DNA of 21,195 nucleotides from assembly GCF_000281045.1 (NCBI RefSeq), contig NW_008246095.1:408974-430168 (forward strand), in the 5' to 3' direction. Positions 10,376 through 18,908 of this stretch are shown here, in pieces. A program made the translations under genes and the position numbers. The notes under the pieces were generated by a model, which worked only from the letters and a program-made list of their open reading frames with translations, searched no databases and was not told where the DNA came from. This stretch comes from Saprolegnia diclina VS20. Its lineage: Eukaryota; Oomycota; Saprolegniomycetes; Saprolegniales; Saprolegniaceae. Numbering within the stretch: the stretch's first letter is position 1; each line of letters opens with the position of its first letter.

Positions 10376-10439
10376 CAGTTCATTGCCTAATCGGAAATGA
10401 TCAGTTCATTGCCTAATCGGAAATGATCAGTTCATTGCC
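10376..10439. repeat. 26-bp tandem direct repeat, about 2.5 copies
   Basis: Two perfect 26-bp units (10376-10401 and 10402-10427), starting CAGTTCATTGCC, are followed by 12 bases of a third (10428-10439). It lies in the promoter region shared by Sec23 and the elicitin-like gene, about 130 bases upstream of the Sec23 start. The units contain TGATCA, a palindrome. Exact identity of the units implies recent expansion. Confidence 0.9.
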
Positions 10440-10839
10440 GTCGGCCCTCAAGCAATTGATCCACGCGGCCGCTTTGACGCTCTTGCGCACCTTCCCAGCG
10501 AGACGGAGCGCCCGATGCATACGCACACCACGCTGCCACGCTCGAGGCGGCTTGCTGGTATATCCAACCTAACAGTAGCAGTCGCGGACGAGTCCATGGG
10601 GAGCTTGATGTCAGCCGCTAGCTAGCTTCGACCAGCCCAAGCCCACGTCAAAGGATATTGCGCTTCTTCGTTTCGGCTCGCATTGTGGTGGGTGACCTGG
10701 AGCAAATCGGTATGTGGTTACTTTCTTTGAGGAGTTCTGTGAGTGCATTTGCCAGATGTCGTGCCCAAGAGATTGGACCCTGGCGAGCCTCTACGACGCC
10801 TCGCACAGCGCCCGGCACGCTCATTGCTCAATCGTCCAC

Positions 10840-11193
10840 ATGCAGCCGAACCCCGTATTCGTGTACATCGCGGTGCTCTTTGTAGCGATGACGTCGGCGC
10901 TCGAGTGCACGTCGGGAGACTTGGCGACGGTCACGTCCGCCGGCCTCACGTGCATCAACGCCGCGAGCCTCAACATTGCCGCTGTGTCGTCCCAAGACCC
11001 CGAAGTGCTGGTCAAGATGTGCCAGCACTCGGAGTGCAAATCGTTCTTTGCCGCCACACAAGCGTTGACGTGCACGGTGCAGAACCAACCGGCGTCGCTT
11101 GCGTCCCTTGCCTGCAGCGGTGCCACGTCATGGACGCCGACCATCACACTGGGTGTCGTCGCATGTCTTGTGCTCCTCGTCGTGCAGCTATAA
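10840..11193 (+). CDS. elicitin-like secreted protein with probable GPI anchor
   Basis: A single-exon precursor of 117 residues. Residues 1-21 form a signal peptide (hydrophobic VFVYIAVLFVAMTSA). The mature part has six Cys at 23, 38, 61, 66, 78 and 92; the spacing C-x4-C in VKMCQHSECKSF is the hallmark also seen in elicitins (LMC....ACKTM). The loops between other Cys are shorter than in canonical 98-residue elicitins, so this is elicitin-like (ELL) rather than a classical elicitin. The C terminus, a small-residue stretch (SGATS) then a hydrophobic tail LGVVACLVLLVVQL, is a typical GPI-attachment signal, so the protein is probably held at the cell surface. Family members bind sterols or other lipids, which matters because many oomycetes acquire sterols. 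Sterol binding is not shown here. The start at 10840 is the first ATG giving a signal peptide. Confidence 0.85.
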   Translation: MQPNPVFVYIAVLFVAMTSALECTSGDLATVTSAGLTCINAASLNIAAVSSQDPEVLVKMCQHSECKSFFAATQALTCTVQNQPASLASLACSGATSWTPTITLGVVACLVLLVVQL

Positions 11194-12420
11194 TGCAATG
11201 CAATCTATTCTTCCATGCGCCCAATGTCCCACCGTGAGCGCTAGAGCCGACCACGGGTACAATCAAGACCGCTGGCCTCGCAAGCACTCGCGCTGACCCT
11301 GCTCATGGGTTGTCGCCCGAGGCGACTGGAGATACCAAAGAAGGTACAGGCCGACACTGCAAGCGCGTCGGGTATGCTCTCCACAGTGCGCTGAAGACCC
11401 GTGTGTCGCTTTGGCACCCTTGTCAAGGATCCCATCTATAGCAAATCTATAGCTTGTACTAGCTCTTGGGTTCCGTGAGCAACCTCTTCCATCACTCATA
11501 CTTGTACATACTACGTGCAGTCGAAACCTGAAGGAGGCACGACCAGTGCCGACAGCGACACGTGCGCAGAAGTCGTTGGCATCAACGCCTTGGGTGTTTC
11601 GCGGGGTATTTTCGGCGGCAACCCTCCAACAAGCCCAGGAAAAGCCGAGGTCAACCGCCGGCTCGCTACAATTGTAGCATCAACGGCAAGAGGTAGCTCA
11701 AGCGCCAAGACTCTCATGTGTTTTCAGACGAAACGCCGAACGACGATGCAAAGGTCGAGTGCGACGAATCTTGCGTCTCTTTGCACCAAGATCTGCTGAC
11801 GGGGCGATCTATTCTGAGCGCGAAGGCGCGACAAAAGTAGCTGCGCTGAAATTCTTGTGGCACGGTCGCGAAGCCCACAGCTGACGACGCGGTGCTGGCA
11901 CGGGCAAAACACTTTTGTCCCTTTTTGTAAATAGTGTCATTATGGCTCGTCGAATGCCTGCAGGAGGCTGTGGCAATGTCAGAGAGGTTGGTTGGTTGAG
12001 GGGTCGTGCCACTCTGGTGATGTCGACTGTGAAGCGACCCTTCTCGAGTCCTCGCAACCGCGCGGCGAGGGAGGTGCGCCGCGTTGACGGCTTGCCACGA
12101 GGTTTGACAGGTTGTAGAAGCACTAAGATCCGATCTTATTGCACAAGAGGCAAATCAAGATGCGTGTCGTTGGGGGGAGGCAGTGTTCTGGGGCTGCGTG
12201 ACTCACACTATTCCTGTGGCGTCCCGATAAACTTCTGTGGTTTCTGGATTTTTCGAGGTTTGTCCCAGAACCTCTGAGACGTGATGGTGGCAGAAGGGGT
12301 TGGTCATTCGCCCTTTGGCCGCCACCTGCCGCGGACGTCGCCGCCGCTTCCTGCGCTCTTCCTCGACCCCGCCAAGATACGTCCACCACGAAAGCGCCCT
12401 CTTCGTCGAAAGTCGAGGCG
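11194..12420. other. 1.2-kb region without a supportable gene
   Basis: Between the elicitin-like gene and the kinase I find no frame with family resemblance, good codon preference and an ATG. Frames at 11515-11799 (GTG start), 11942-12277 and, on the minus strand, 11809-12123 (GTG start) are about 95-112 codons long and look like chance. A short direct repeat of ATCTATAGC occurs at 11434 and 11445. From about 12200 the kinase frame is open upstream of its ATG but contains no other ATG, so this part is probably 5' UTR and promoter. Confidence 0.5.
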
Positions 12421-13608
12421 ATGCATACCCCGCAGCTTCACGTCTTCGACCTCTGCGTCCAGCTGCTCCGGGGCAAAGCGCTCGAGCTGAGCGGCAAGGC
12501 GCCGGACGCCGCCGGTGAGCGCTGGCACCTCGTCAAGCAGTGGATGCACTTGCAGTATGCGCTCGACGCTTGGCGCTTCCGCGAACAACCACCGGCGTTG
12601 CCTGAGCGGGTCGCATTCCGCGCGCCGTCAGTCCGCGAAGAGTATGAGCAGCTCCAAGTGCTGGGCACTGGTGCGTTTGGGTCGGTCGTGCTCAGTCGCG
12701 CCGTCTCAACTGACGTCCTCTACGCGATCAAGAGCATCGACAAGAGAAAGATCTGCGGCGACGAGGCGGTGCGGCTCCTCGTCGAGCGCCAAATTCTCTC
12801 GACCGCGTCGCACCCGTTTGTCATCCGTATGGACGGCGCGTTCGAGACGCCAACGCACTACCACTTTGTGCTTGAGTACTGCCCTGGCGGCGACATGTAC
12901 TCGCTTCTCGAGGCGACGCCGCAGATGCCGGAGGCACGCGTCATCTTTTACACGTCCTCGATCGTGAGCGCGCTCGTGTACCTGCACCACGCCCACGTGG
13001 CGTACCGCGATCTGAAGCCGGAAAACATCCTCCTCGACGCGAAAGGCTACGTTCGGCTCGCCGACTTTGGCCTCGCCAAGCAGGCATTGTCGCCCACGGA
13101 CACGACGTACTCATTTTGCGGCAGCGTCGACTACATGGCACCCGAGGTGATCTTGGGCGTCGGGTACGGCCTCCCCGCCGACGTCTGGAGCCTCGGCTGC
13201 GTCGTCTTCGAGATGCTCACGGGTCTTCCGCCCTTTTACACGACGCGCGGCCGGCGCGTGCTCTTTGATAAGATCGTGAAAGGCCAAGTGCTCTACCCGA
13301 CCTACTTGTCGCCTGACGCGGTCCGGTTCCTCCAGCGCTGTCTCGACTTGGACCCAAAGGAGCGCTGGACGGCCGAGCAGCTCCTCGAGCACCCGTTCTT
13401 GGCCAGCGTCGACTGGTACCAGCTCGGGATCCAGCAAGTGCCCGTCCCGTTCGTGCCACACCTTGCCGACAAGACGGATACGCACTACTTTGCCAATCAG
13501 TTCACGTCGCAAGCTGTCGCGGGCAACTTGGTCGACACGTGCGACGACTTTAGCGACTTCGACTGGCACCGGACGCCGCTCGAGGACGTATTGCCCGTCG
13601 TTAGTTAG
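12421..13608 (+). CDS. AGC-family serine/threonine protein kinase (AKT/SGK/S6K-like)
   Basis: A single-exon kinase of 395 residues. Motifs present are the glycine loop GTGAFGS at 82-88, catalytic K104 (YAIK), C-helix E122, YRDLKPEN at 195-202 with base D197, DFG at 215-217, and activation segment YSFCGSVDYMAPE at 230-242. S231 takes the place of the PDK1 target Thr. An AGC C-terminal extension follows (DTHYFANQFT), ending in the hydrophobic motif F377-S-D-F-D-W382. All catalytic residues are intact, so it should be active. Residues 1-74 have no PH, C1 or PX domain I can recognise, though they look helical. The exact AGC subfamily is uncertain. In the hydrophobic motif an Asp stands where AKT has its regulatory Ser, as in PKN; this suggests partial independence from TORC2-type phosphorylation. 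The ATG at 12421 is the first in the frame. Confidence 0.93.
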   Translation: MHTPQLHVFDLCVQLLRGKALELSGKAPDAAGERWHLVKQWMHLQYALDAWRFREQPPALPERVAFRAPSVREEYEQLQVLGTGAFGSVVLSRAVSTDVLYAIKSIDKRKICGDEAVRLLVERQILSTASHPFVIRMDGAFETPTHYHFVLEYCPGGDMYSLLEATPQMPEARVIFYTSSIVSALVYLHHAHVAYRDLKPENILLDAKGYVRLADFGLAKQALSPTDTTYSFCGSVDYMAPEVILGVGYGLPADVWSLGCVVFEMLTGLPPFYTTRGRRVLFDKIVKGQVLYPTYLSPDAVRFLQRCLDLDPKERWTAEQLLEHPFLASVDWYQLGIQQVPVPFVPHLADKTDTHYFANQFTSQAVAGNLVDTCDDFSDFDWHRTPLEDVLPVVS

Positions 13609-13636
13609 TCGGTCCCATCCCCAACTTCGTAAAAGG

Positions 13637-13661
13637 CATGGGTCTTTATTATTGACCCATG
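13637..13661. terminator. perfect hairpin just after the kinase stop codon
   Basis: The 8-bp stem CATGGGTC pairs exactly with GACCCATG around a 9-base A/T loop (TTTATTATT), 28 bases after the stop. AAAAGG-like sequence flanks it on both sides. It may act in 3' end formation or transcript stability, but eukaryotic mRNAs do not normally use such terminators, so the type is a best fit only. Confidence 0.3.
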
Positions 13662-13715
13662 GTAAAAGGACAGATTCATCTTGCGTTTTGTATTCTGGCG
13701 TCGGTGGTGGTGTCA

Positions 13716-13788
13716 TTTTGGCCAATGGCCTCTCGGAAGTGCGTGGGATTGGTCGGGTGCCGAATATGTGACCTCTTTTTGGCCAATG
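13716..13788 (+). promoter_or_regulatory. CCAAT cluster upstream of the FCP1/TIM50-like gene
   Basis: A 12-mer, TTTTGGCCAATG, occurs twice as a direct repeat at 13716-13727 and 13777-13788, and an inverted CCAAT (ATTGG) lies between at 13748-13752. The proximal copy ends 34 bases before the ATG at 13822, whose context CACCATGA is strong. Three CCAAT sites in 73 bases make this the clearest promoter in the window. Factor binding is inferred. Confidence 0.55.
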
Positions 13789-13821
13789 AAACGTGTAGAT
13801 TCAAAATAGCAATCTTGCACC

Positions 13822-15257
13822 ATGAAACGGAAAGCACCGTTTTTGGCCCAAGCAGCGGGGTCGAGCATGGACACGCTGGTCGACCTCGTCGAGAGGATAT
13901 GGGCAGCGGTCCTCGCCGTCTGCTGCTACCTCCCGCCGGAAGAGGTCCCGATGCTCGACGCGACGCCCCAGCCCCTCGCCCGTGCGCTGGCGCCTCCCAC
14001 GCGCGCCTCATGGCTCGTCGTCCTTTAGGGCGACTGGACTGTCCGCGCCTCGTCATGATGGTCGACGACCACCCGCTTCGCGTCAACACGGGCGATGGCG
14101 TCACGGGCGTGGACCACGTCCGGCACGTGCTCGAGAGCCTACACGCAGGCGTCGGTGCCGACGAAGTCGCCGTGACCCGCGACGGCGGCCAGTGGCTTGC
14201 GACCGTGCGAGCGACGCTCGATGCGTGTACGTCGACAGGTTTCTCGCATTGCATGCTCAAAGAGACGCGCGCACCTAGTCGTGTCCCAGGGTGACGATGG
14301 CTCCGGTCACCGCGCCGTCTGCGAGCGCGTGTACACGTCGCTTCGACGCCGCCTCAAGGCCCGCGACATTGCGCTCCGCGGTCTCTGGCGCGTTTGGCTC
14401 GAGAAGGAGTTCCGATGCCTCTTTGCGGGCCTTCGCCTCAAGCACGCAAGCGCCAAAAAGTGCTTGGTGCTCGACCTCGACCGGACTCTGTGGTTCCGCT
14501 CGTTCGAGGTATAGCTGCATCGATGTTGCATCGCGATGGCTCATGCGACCTGGCAGCCGATCCCGAACGCCGACTTTGTCGCTGTTTTGCGCATGACGTA
14601 TTCCAAGCTGCAAACCACCATCTACGTCTCGCTCCGGCCGGGCGTCCACTACTTGCTCCAGACGCTCGCTATTTACTACGACCTCGTCGTCTTTACCGCG
14701 AGCGACAAGAAGGTACATGGTCGTGCAGGATGAGTACAGCCCACGGTTTTGGCTGCTAGTTTACGGACCTTCTCATTGATGAAATGGACACAAAAGCTAA
14801 CATTCAATACCGCCTGTACCGAGACGCGTGCTCGCTGCACGAAGAGGTGGGTACTTTGATTTCATATCTGCAAGCTCCGACTCGTCGTATGTACTAGCGC
14901 GGTCACTTGATCAAAGACCTCACGCAGCTTGGCCGGGACCTCAAGGACGTTGTTCTCATCGACGACACGGCCGAAGTCGCCGCCAAGCACCCGGCCAACG
15001 CCCTCATTTGCTCCGAGTAGACAGCTCACCAACGTAATGCGCCCGAATAATGCATCGACGACGTAGGTATCGCGGGAGCAAAACCGACATTGAGCTCTAC
15101 AAGATCACGATGGCGCTCGAGCGACTCGCATACGTCGAGGTACGTCCATGGCGCGCCGTCCTGGGTAATACGAGCAGCTGTGTAGGATGTTCGCAATCAC
15201 TTGAAGCATTTACCGTCCATTCTGCGGACCATGGATGTGGCCAACCCCGTGGCCTAA
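13822..15257 (+). CDS. FCP1/SCP/TIM50-type HAD phosphatase-like protein
   Basis: Eight exons: 13822-13981, 14029-14226, 14279-14508, 14557-14712, 14760-14846, 14898-15016, 15067-15139 and 15186-15257. The seven GT-AG introns are 46-52 nt and the product is 364 residues. Residues 180-345 form an NLI-interacting-factor/FCP1 homology domain: VLDLDRTLWF with nucleophile D185 and acid/base D187, RPGVHYLLQTL, YYDLVVFTAS, YRLYRDACS, KDLTQLGRDLKDVVLIDD, HPANA, and the end EDVRNHL. The YRLYRDA...KDL...GRDL run is especially like TIM50, but unlike metazoan TIM50 the DxDxT motif is complete, so catalysis is possible. The N-terminal 180 residues match nothing I know. They have a short hydrophobic run (WAAVLAVCCYL, 27-37) and no clear mitochondrial presequence. 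It could be a CTD-type phosphatase or a TIM50-related protein; the substrate is unknown. Confidence 0.85.
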
Positions 15258-15384
15258 AGCGCGTCACGACAATGATTGCTGCATGTAGCAGAGGCATGTT
15301 TATGTATCTCGTACTGCGTTTGATCAAGACATATTACATTTGAAAACCTTTATTTTGATATTCCAATGCATCTTGCGCCGTATT

Positions 15385-16978
15385 CTACTGCTGGTGGCGA
15401 AGCAGCCGCAACTCGTCTTGGTTGAGCTGCATCTCCCGCAACGAGCGCAAGAGCGGGACGCGCTCGCCTGATGGCGACGTCCGTGCCTTGGCCACGTCAT
15501 TCCACATGACACCGATCGCAACGAGCGCGCAAAGAACGTTGCCGATCGCCATGATGAAGAAGGGGGCTGTCGACGTCCAGTGGTCAAAGAGGTACCCGCC
15601 CAGCTTGGACGTGATGAGAATTCCGACCGTGCCGCAGAACGAGTAGGCGCCGCTGACGCTGCCACGTAGTTGCGCGGGGATCGCCTTGGACGTCACGAGC
15701 GAGAGCGACGAGACGATGATGCCCATTTCGCCGACGCCAACGACGATCGCGACGGCAAACATGATGGGCGAGGTCGGGTCTTTGGAGGCGTACATCCAAA
15801 AGTACCCGACAAAGCCGATGATCGTCGAGAGGAGCACGATGAACGGACGGTAGACGCGGTCGCCAAGGTAGCCAAAGAGGGGCGCAGCGATGAGCGCGGC
15901 GGTTTGCACGACGCCGCCAACGATCGACGCGGTGATATACGCCTTGCGGCAGTCGTCCTTGATGTCGGGCGCGTTGACATCGGTCGCGTCACACAACTTG
16001 TGTTCAATGTAATACTTGTAGACCCAGAGCGGCAGAAATATCGTAATGATGATCGTGTCGCCGCGCGCGAGGAAGCTGCCCATGTAGCCCAAGAGGACCT
16101 TGCCGTCGGACGCCGCCGCGACGCCCGCCTTGAAGCCTTCCAGAAACGTCGGCGGCAAGGCGTCGCTTTTGGCATGCTGCTCAAGCCCGATCGTCTCGTG
16201 GTCGTTCGGAAGCAACGCCGTGTCCTTGGTAGAGGCTTTAGGCCGGAGCGCGTAGAGGAGGAAGAAGCCAAACACAATCGAGACGCCACCGACAATCGCA
16301 TACGACATGCGGAGGCCGTCGACGACGGACGCAAACTTGGCGGGCAGCGGAAGAAACACAAAGACCGCGAGGAGCGCGCCAACGCCCGACATGAGCCCGA
16401 CGAGGCCACTGATCTTGCTCCGGTCCTAGGAAAGCGATCTCGTTGGCATACCATGTGTATACGACGACGAATAGTACGCTTTCGGCCGCGTAGTCGGCGA
16501 GAACAGCCGTGAGCATCGACGACGTGGCAGCCGCACCGAACGCGTATAGCGCGCGGTACACAATCAGATCTGAGTTGTAGCTGGTCGCATACGGGTAGGC
16601 GAGAAGACCGGCGCCGATAAGGACAAAGCCGAGGCCGTAAATGCCGTGGCGGCCAATGCGGTCGCTGTAGACGCCCCAGACGTACACCATGACGAGCGAG
16701 ATGCACTCATCAAAGAGCGTGAGGTTGCCCGAGATGTCGCCAATCTTGGTCACGGGCACTTGCAAAATGTCGCCCAGCACAAAGCCCTGGTGGCCACGTT
16801 ATCATGCGGATGCAACGTGTGGAGTCTGTACCTGCGTGGAGCTGAGGAAGACGTACATGCAGATCGCGAGGCCTGACGCGAGGACGAACGCGACAAAGTT
16901 GAGGCCCGTGACATTCTCCTTGAGCGCAATGAGCTTGAGGAACTTCCACGTCCGCGTCTCGGCCGTTGCGTACAACAT
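15385..16978 (-). CDS. MFS transporter (copy 1, two introns)
   Basis: Three exons, 16832-16978, 16478-16786 and 15385-16425, with introns of 45 and 52 nt. The product has 498 residues and about twelve hydrophobic segments. Major facilitator landmarks are motif A between TM2 and TM3 (GVYSDRIGR, residues 87-95), a central hydrophilic loop around 190-230, a second-half SFLARGDTIIITIFLPLW, and LRGSVSGAYSFCGTVGILIT near the end. The start at 16978 is set by alignment with the paralogue at 17361-18848, which begins in the same way (ML-Y-x-x-AET). It ends 127 bases from the convergent phosphatase-like gene. The substrate cannot be told from sequence. MFS proteins of this compact twelve-helix form move sugars, organic anions or drugs by proton-coupled or uniport mechanisms. 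Confidence 0.9.
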
Positions 16979-17360
16979 GGGCAAATCGCAAGTGGGCGGC
17001 GAGCTGCAACCTGGCTGCCATCGCATCTGATTGGCGTGTGACACGTTCCGCGGCCTTTGATTGGCTACCCACTTTGCCCACCAAGATCCGGATCGATGGC
17101 GTCCGCTGGACAGATACTTTTTAGCGATCGCGTTGTTCCTGGTCGGTTCCTCTCAGCTTGAGCTGCTTCTGAGCCTAATAGCTAATTCCTTTTGGGCCTT
17201 TTCGATACCGAAGAGTACCGGTAGTTCCCGATTACTCCAATATACGACTATAGAACAAGAATCAACGCACCACTTGAAGGGCACGGCAAAAGCCGAGGGA
17301 GCAATGTACTCCAATGTAAAAGGTTCAAACAACAATATCACATCAATTATAGACTAGCGT
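16979..17360. other. promoter gap of MFS copy 1
   Basis: 382 bases between the start of MFS copy 1 and the stop of MFS copy 2, both leftward. Two CCAAT pentamers lie near the start codon. The rest, 17100-17360, is more A/T-rich and should include the 3' UTR of copy 2. I see no small gene in it. Confidence 0.6.
17030..17064 (-). promoter_or_regulatory. paired CCAAT boxes upstream of MFS copy 1
   Basis: ATTGG at 17030-17034 and 17060-17064 on the + strand reads CCAAT in the gene direction, 52 and 82 bases upstream of the ATG at 16978. The 30-base spacing equals that of the pair before Sec23. Function is inferred from motif and position. Confidence 0.4.
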
Positions 17361-18848
17361 CTAATGGAGGCGGAGCTCGGGCTCATCAAACTGCACTTGG
17401 CGCAGCGTGCGCGTCGTGCCATCGTCGGCGCTGACTTCCTTGGTCTTCTTGATGTCCTTGATCGAGACGTAGATGGCAATGACAGCCGCGAGTACGTTCA
17501 CAATAGCCATGATGAAGAAGGGCGCCGTCGACGTCCAGACGTCAAAGAGGTAGCCGCCGAGCTTGGACGTGATGAGGATACCGATGGTGCCGCAGAGCGA
17601 GTAGGCGCCGCTGACACTGCCACGGAGCTCGGTCGGGATCGAGCGCGACGTGACGAGCGAGAGCGACGAGACGATCATGCCCATTTCGCCGACACCGACG
17701 ACCGCGGCAATGTAGAGCATGTTGCTGGCAGTCGGGTCAGGCGACACAAACATCCAAAAGTACCCGACAAAGCCAATGAGCGCCGAGAGGAGCACGATGA
17801 ACGGACGGTAGACCTTGTCGAGGAGGAAGCCAAAGACGGGCGCGCTCGCGAGCGCCGCGACCTGCACGACGCCGCTGACCATCGCACCCGTGATGAAGGC
17901 GCTGCGGCACTCGCGGCGAAAGGTGGGCGAGTTGGCGTCCTTGGCCGCGCACAGGTTGTTTTCAATGTAGTACTTGTAGATCCAGAGCGGGAGGTACGCC
18001 GTGATGATGATCGTGTCGCCGCGCGCGAGGAAGCTGCCAATGTAGGCGAGGAGCACCTTCGGGTCCTTCGCAGCCGCAAAGCCGGCCTTGGCACACGTGC
18101 GGAAGCTGGGCTTCTCGACGACAAGGTCGCCGTTGGCGGTCTTCTTGGCGTCTTCAATGTTGGCCGGCGACAAAAGCGCCTCGCTGTTGGCCAGCACGAC
18201 CTTCTTAGGCCAGAGCATACCGATAACGAGGACGCCAAACCCGATCGAGATGCCGCCGACGAGACCGAACGCGTACTTGATGCCTTCGACCGAGCCGCGG
18301 AACTTGGCGGGGATCGGCATAAAGACAAAGACAGCAAAGATCGCACCAAGACCCGACATGAGACCGACGAGACCGCTGAGCTTACCACGACCGCCCTCCG
18401 CCGAGTAGTCGGCGAGCACGGCCGTGAGCATGCACGAGGTGGCGGCCGTCCCGAGCGCAAACACAAAGCGGTAGAAGACGAGGTCCGTGCTGACGCCAGT
18501 CGCGTACGGGTACAAAATGAGCGCGAGACCCATAAAGCCAAAGCCCGCGCCGTAAATGAAGTTGCGGCCGACGCGGTCGCTCAAGACGCCCCAGACATAC
18601 ACCATGACGAGCGAGATGCACTGGTCAAAGAACGTGAGGTTGCCCGTGATGTTGCCGAGGTCCTTGGACGAGACGTTGAGGATGCTGCCGAGCACGAAGC
18701 CTTGGGACGCGTTGAGGAAGACATACATGCAAATGGCAAAGCCGGACGCGAGCACAAAGCCGATGAAGTTGATGTACGTCACGTTCTCCTTGACCGAAAT
18801 GAGCTTGAGGAACTTCCACGAGTTGGTTTCTGCATTCGAGTACAGCAT
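17361..18848 (-). CDS. MFS transporter (copy 2, intronless)
   Basis: One open frame of 495 residues, a close paralogue of MFS copy 1 and identical in its first 237 residues to copy 3. It has the same layout: N-terminal WKFLKLISVKENVT, motif A SDRVGR at 90-95, hydrophilic loop near 195-235 (DAKKTANGD), ARGDTIIITAYLPLWIYKYY, VGEMGMIVSSLSLVTSR and a short cytoplasmic tail. No intron is needed, although copy 1 has two; the homologous positions here are Q49/G50 and about E140. Substrate is unknown. The promoter side faces copy 3 across about 1.6 kb, making a divergent pair. The hydrophilic ends suggest both termini are cytoplasmic, as usual for the family. Confidence 0.93.
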   Translation of the reverse strand: MLYSNAETNSWKFLKLISVKENVTYINFIGFVLASGFAICMYVFLNASQGFVLGSILNVSSKDLGNITGNLTFFDQCISLVMVYVWGVLSDRVGRNFIYGAGFGFMGLALILYPYATGVSTDLVFYRFVFALGTAATSCMLTAVLADYSAEGGRGKLSGLVGLMSGLGAIFAVFVFMPIPAKFRGSVEGIKYAFGLVGGISIGFGVLVIGMLWPKKVVLANSEALLSPANIEDAKKTANGDLVVEKPSFRTCAKAGFAAAKDPKVLLAYIGSFLARGDTIIITAYLPLWIYKYYIENNLCAAKDANSPTFRRECRSAFITGAMVSGVVQVAALASAPVFGFLLDKVYRPFIVLLSALIGFVGYFWMFVSPDPTASNMLYIAAVVGVGEMGMIVSSLSLVTSRSIPTELRGSVSGAYSLCGTIGILITSKLGGYLFDVWTSTAPFFIMAIVNVLAAVIAIYVSIKDIKKTKEVSADDGTTRTLRQVQFDEPELRLH

Positions 18849-18908
18849 CGTGCCGAGGACGTTGTGTGCCGGAAAAGGCGAATTGAAGAATGAGTGAAGT
18901 GTCGGGCT
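18137..18908 (-). repeat. left arm of a 772-bp near-perfect inverted repeat
   Basis: Reverse complement of 20424-21195. I compared the arms base by base and found only two differences, both near 18390, 4 bases apart, in the third positions of an Arg and a Gly codon. The arm covers the first 237 codons of MFS copy 2 and 60 bases upstream of its ATG, and homology stops abruptly at 18908. The true inner limit inside copy 2 cannot be known because the partner runs off the window. Confidence 0.97.

Larger units (their letters stand above)
10245..10839. other. divergent intergenic region between Sec23 and elicitin-like gene
   Basis: 595 bases shared by two divergently transcribed genes, so probably both promoters lie here. 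The left 130 bases carry two CCAAT pentamers in Sec23 orientation and then a 26-bp tandem repeat. From about 10440 to 10839 I see no gene, no repeat and no RNA. One frame is open here upstream of the elicitin-like ATG but has no ATG start of its own. Confidence 0.6.

Noticed and set aside
7677-10400. 907-codon open frame on the + strand opposite Sec23
   Set aside because: It mirrors the Sec23 gene; strong G/C preference at third codon positions leaves few stops on the opposite strand. The product is Arg/Leu/Val/Glu-rich with no family resemblance.
11809-12277. Opposed frames of about 105-112 codons in the gap before the kinase, considered as a gene or transposon remnant
   Set aside because: No family resemblance, no terminal repeats and no target-site duplication; the minus-strand frame starts with GTG.
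17364-18893. 509-codon open frame on the + strand opposite MFS copy 2
   Set aside because: Antisense shadow rich in Arg, Glu, Asp and His without domains; the reverse strand is a clear transporter.
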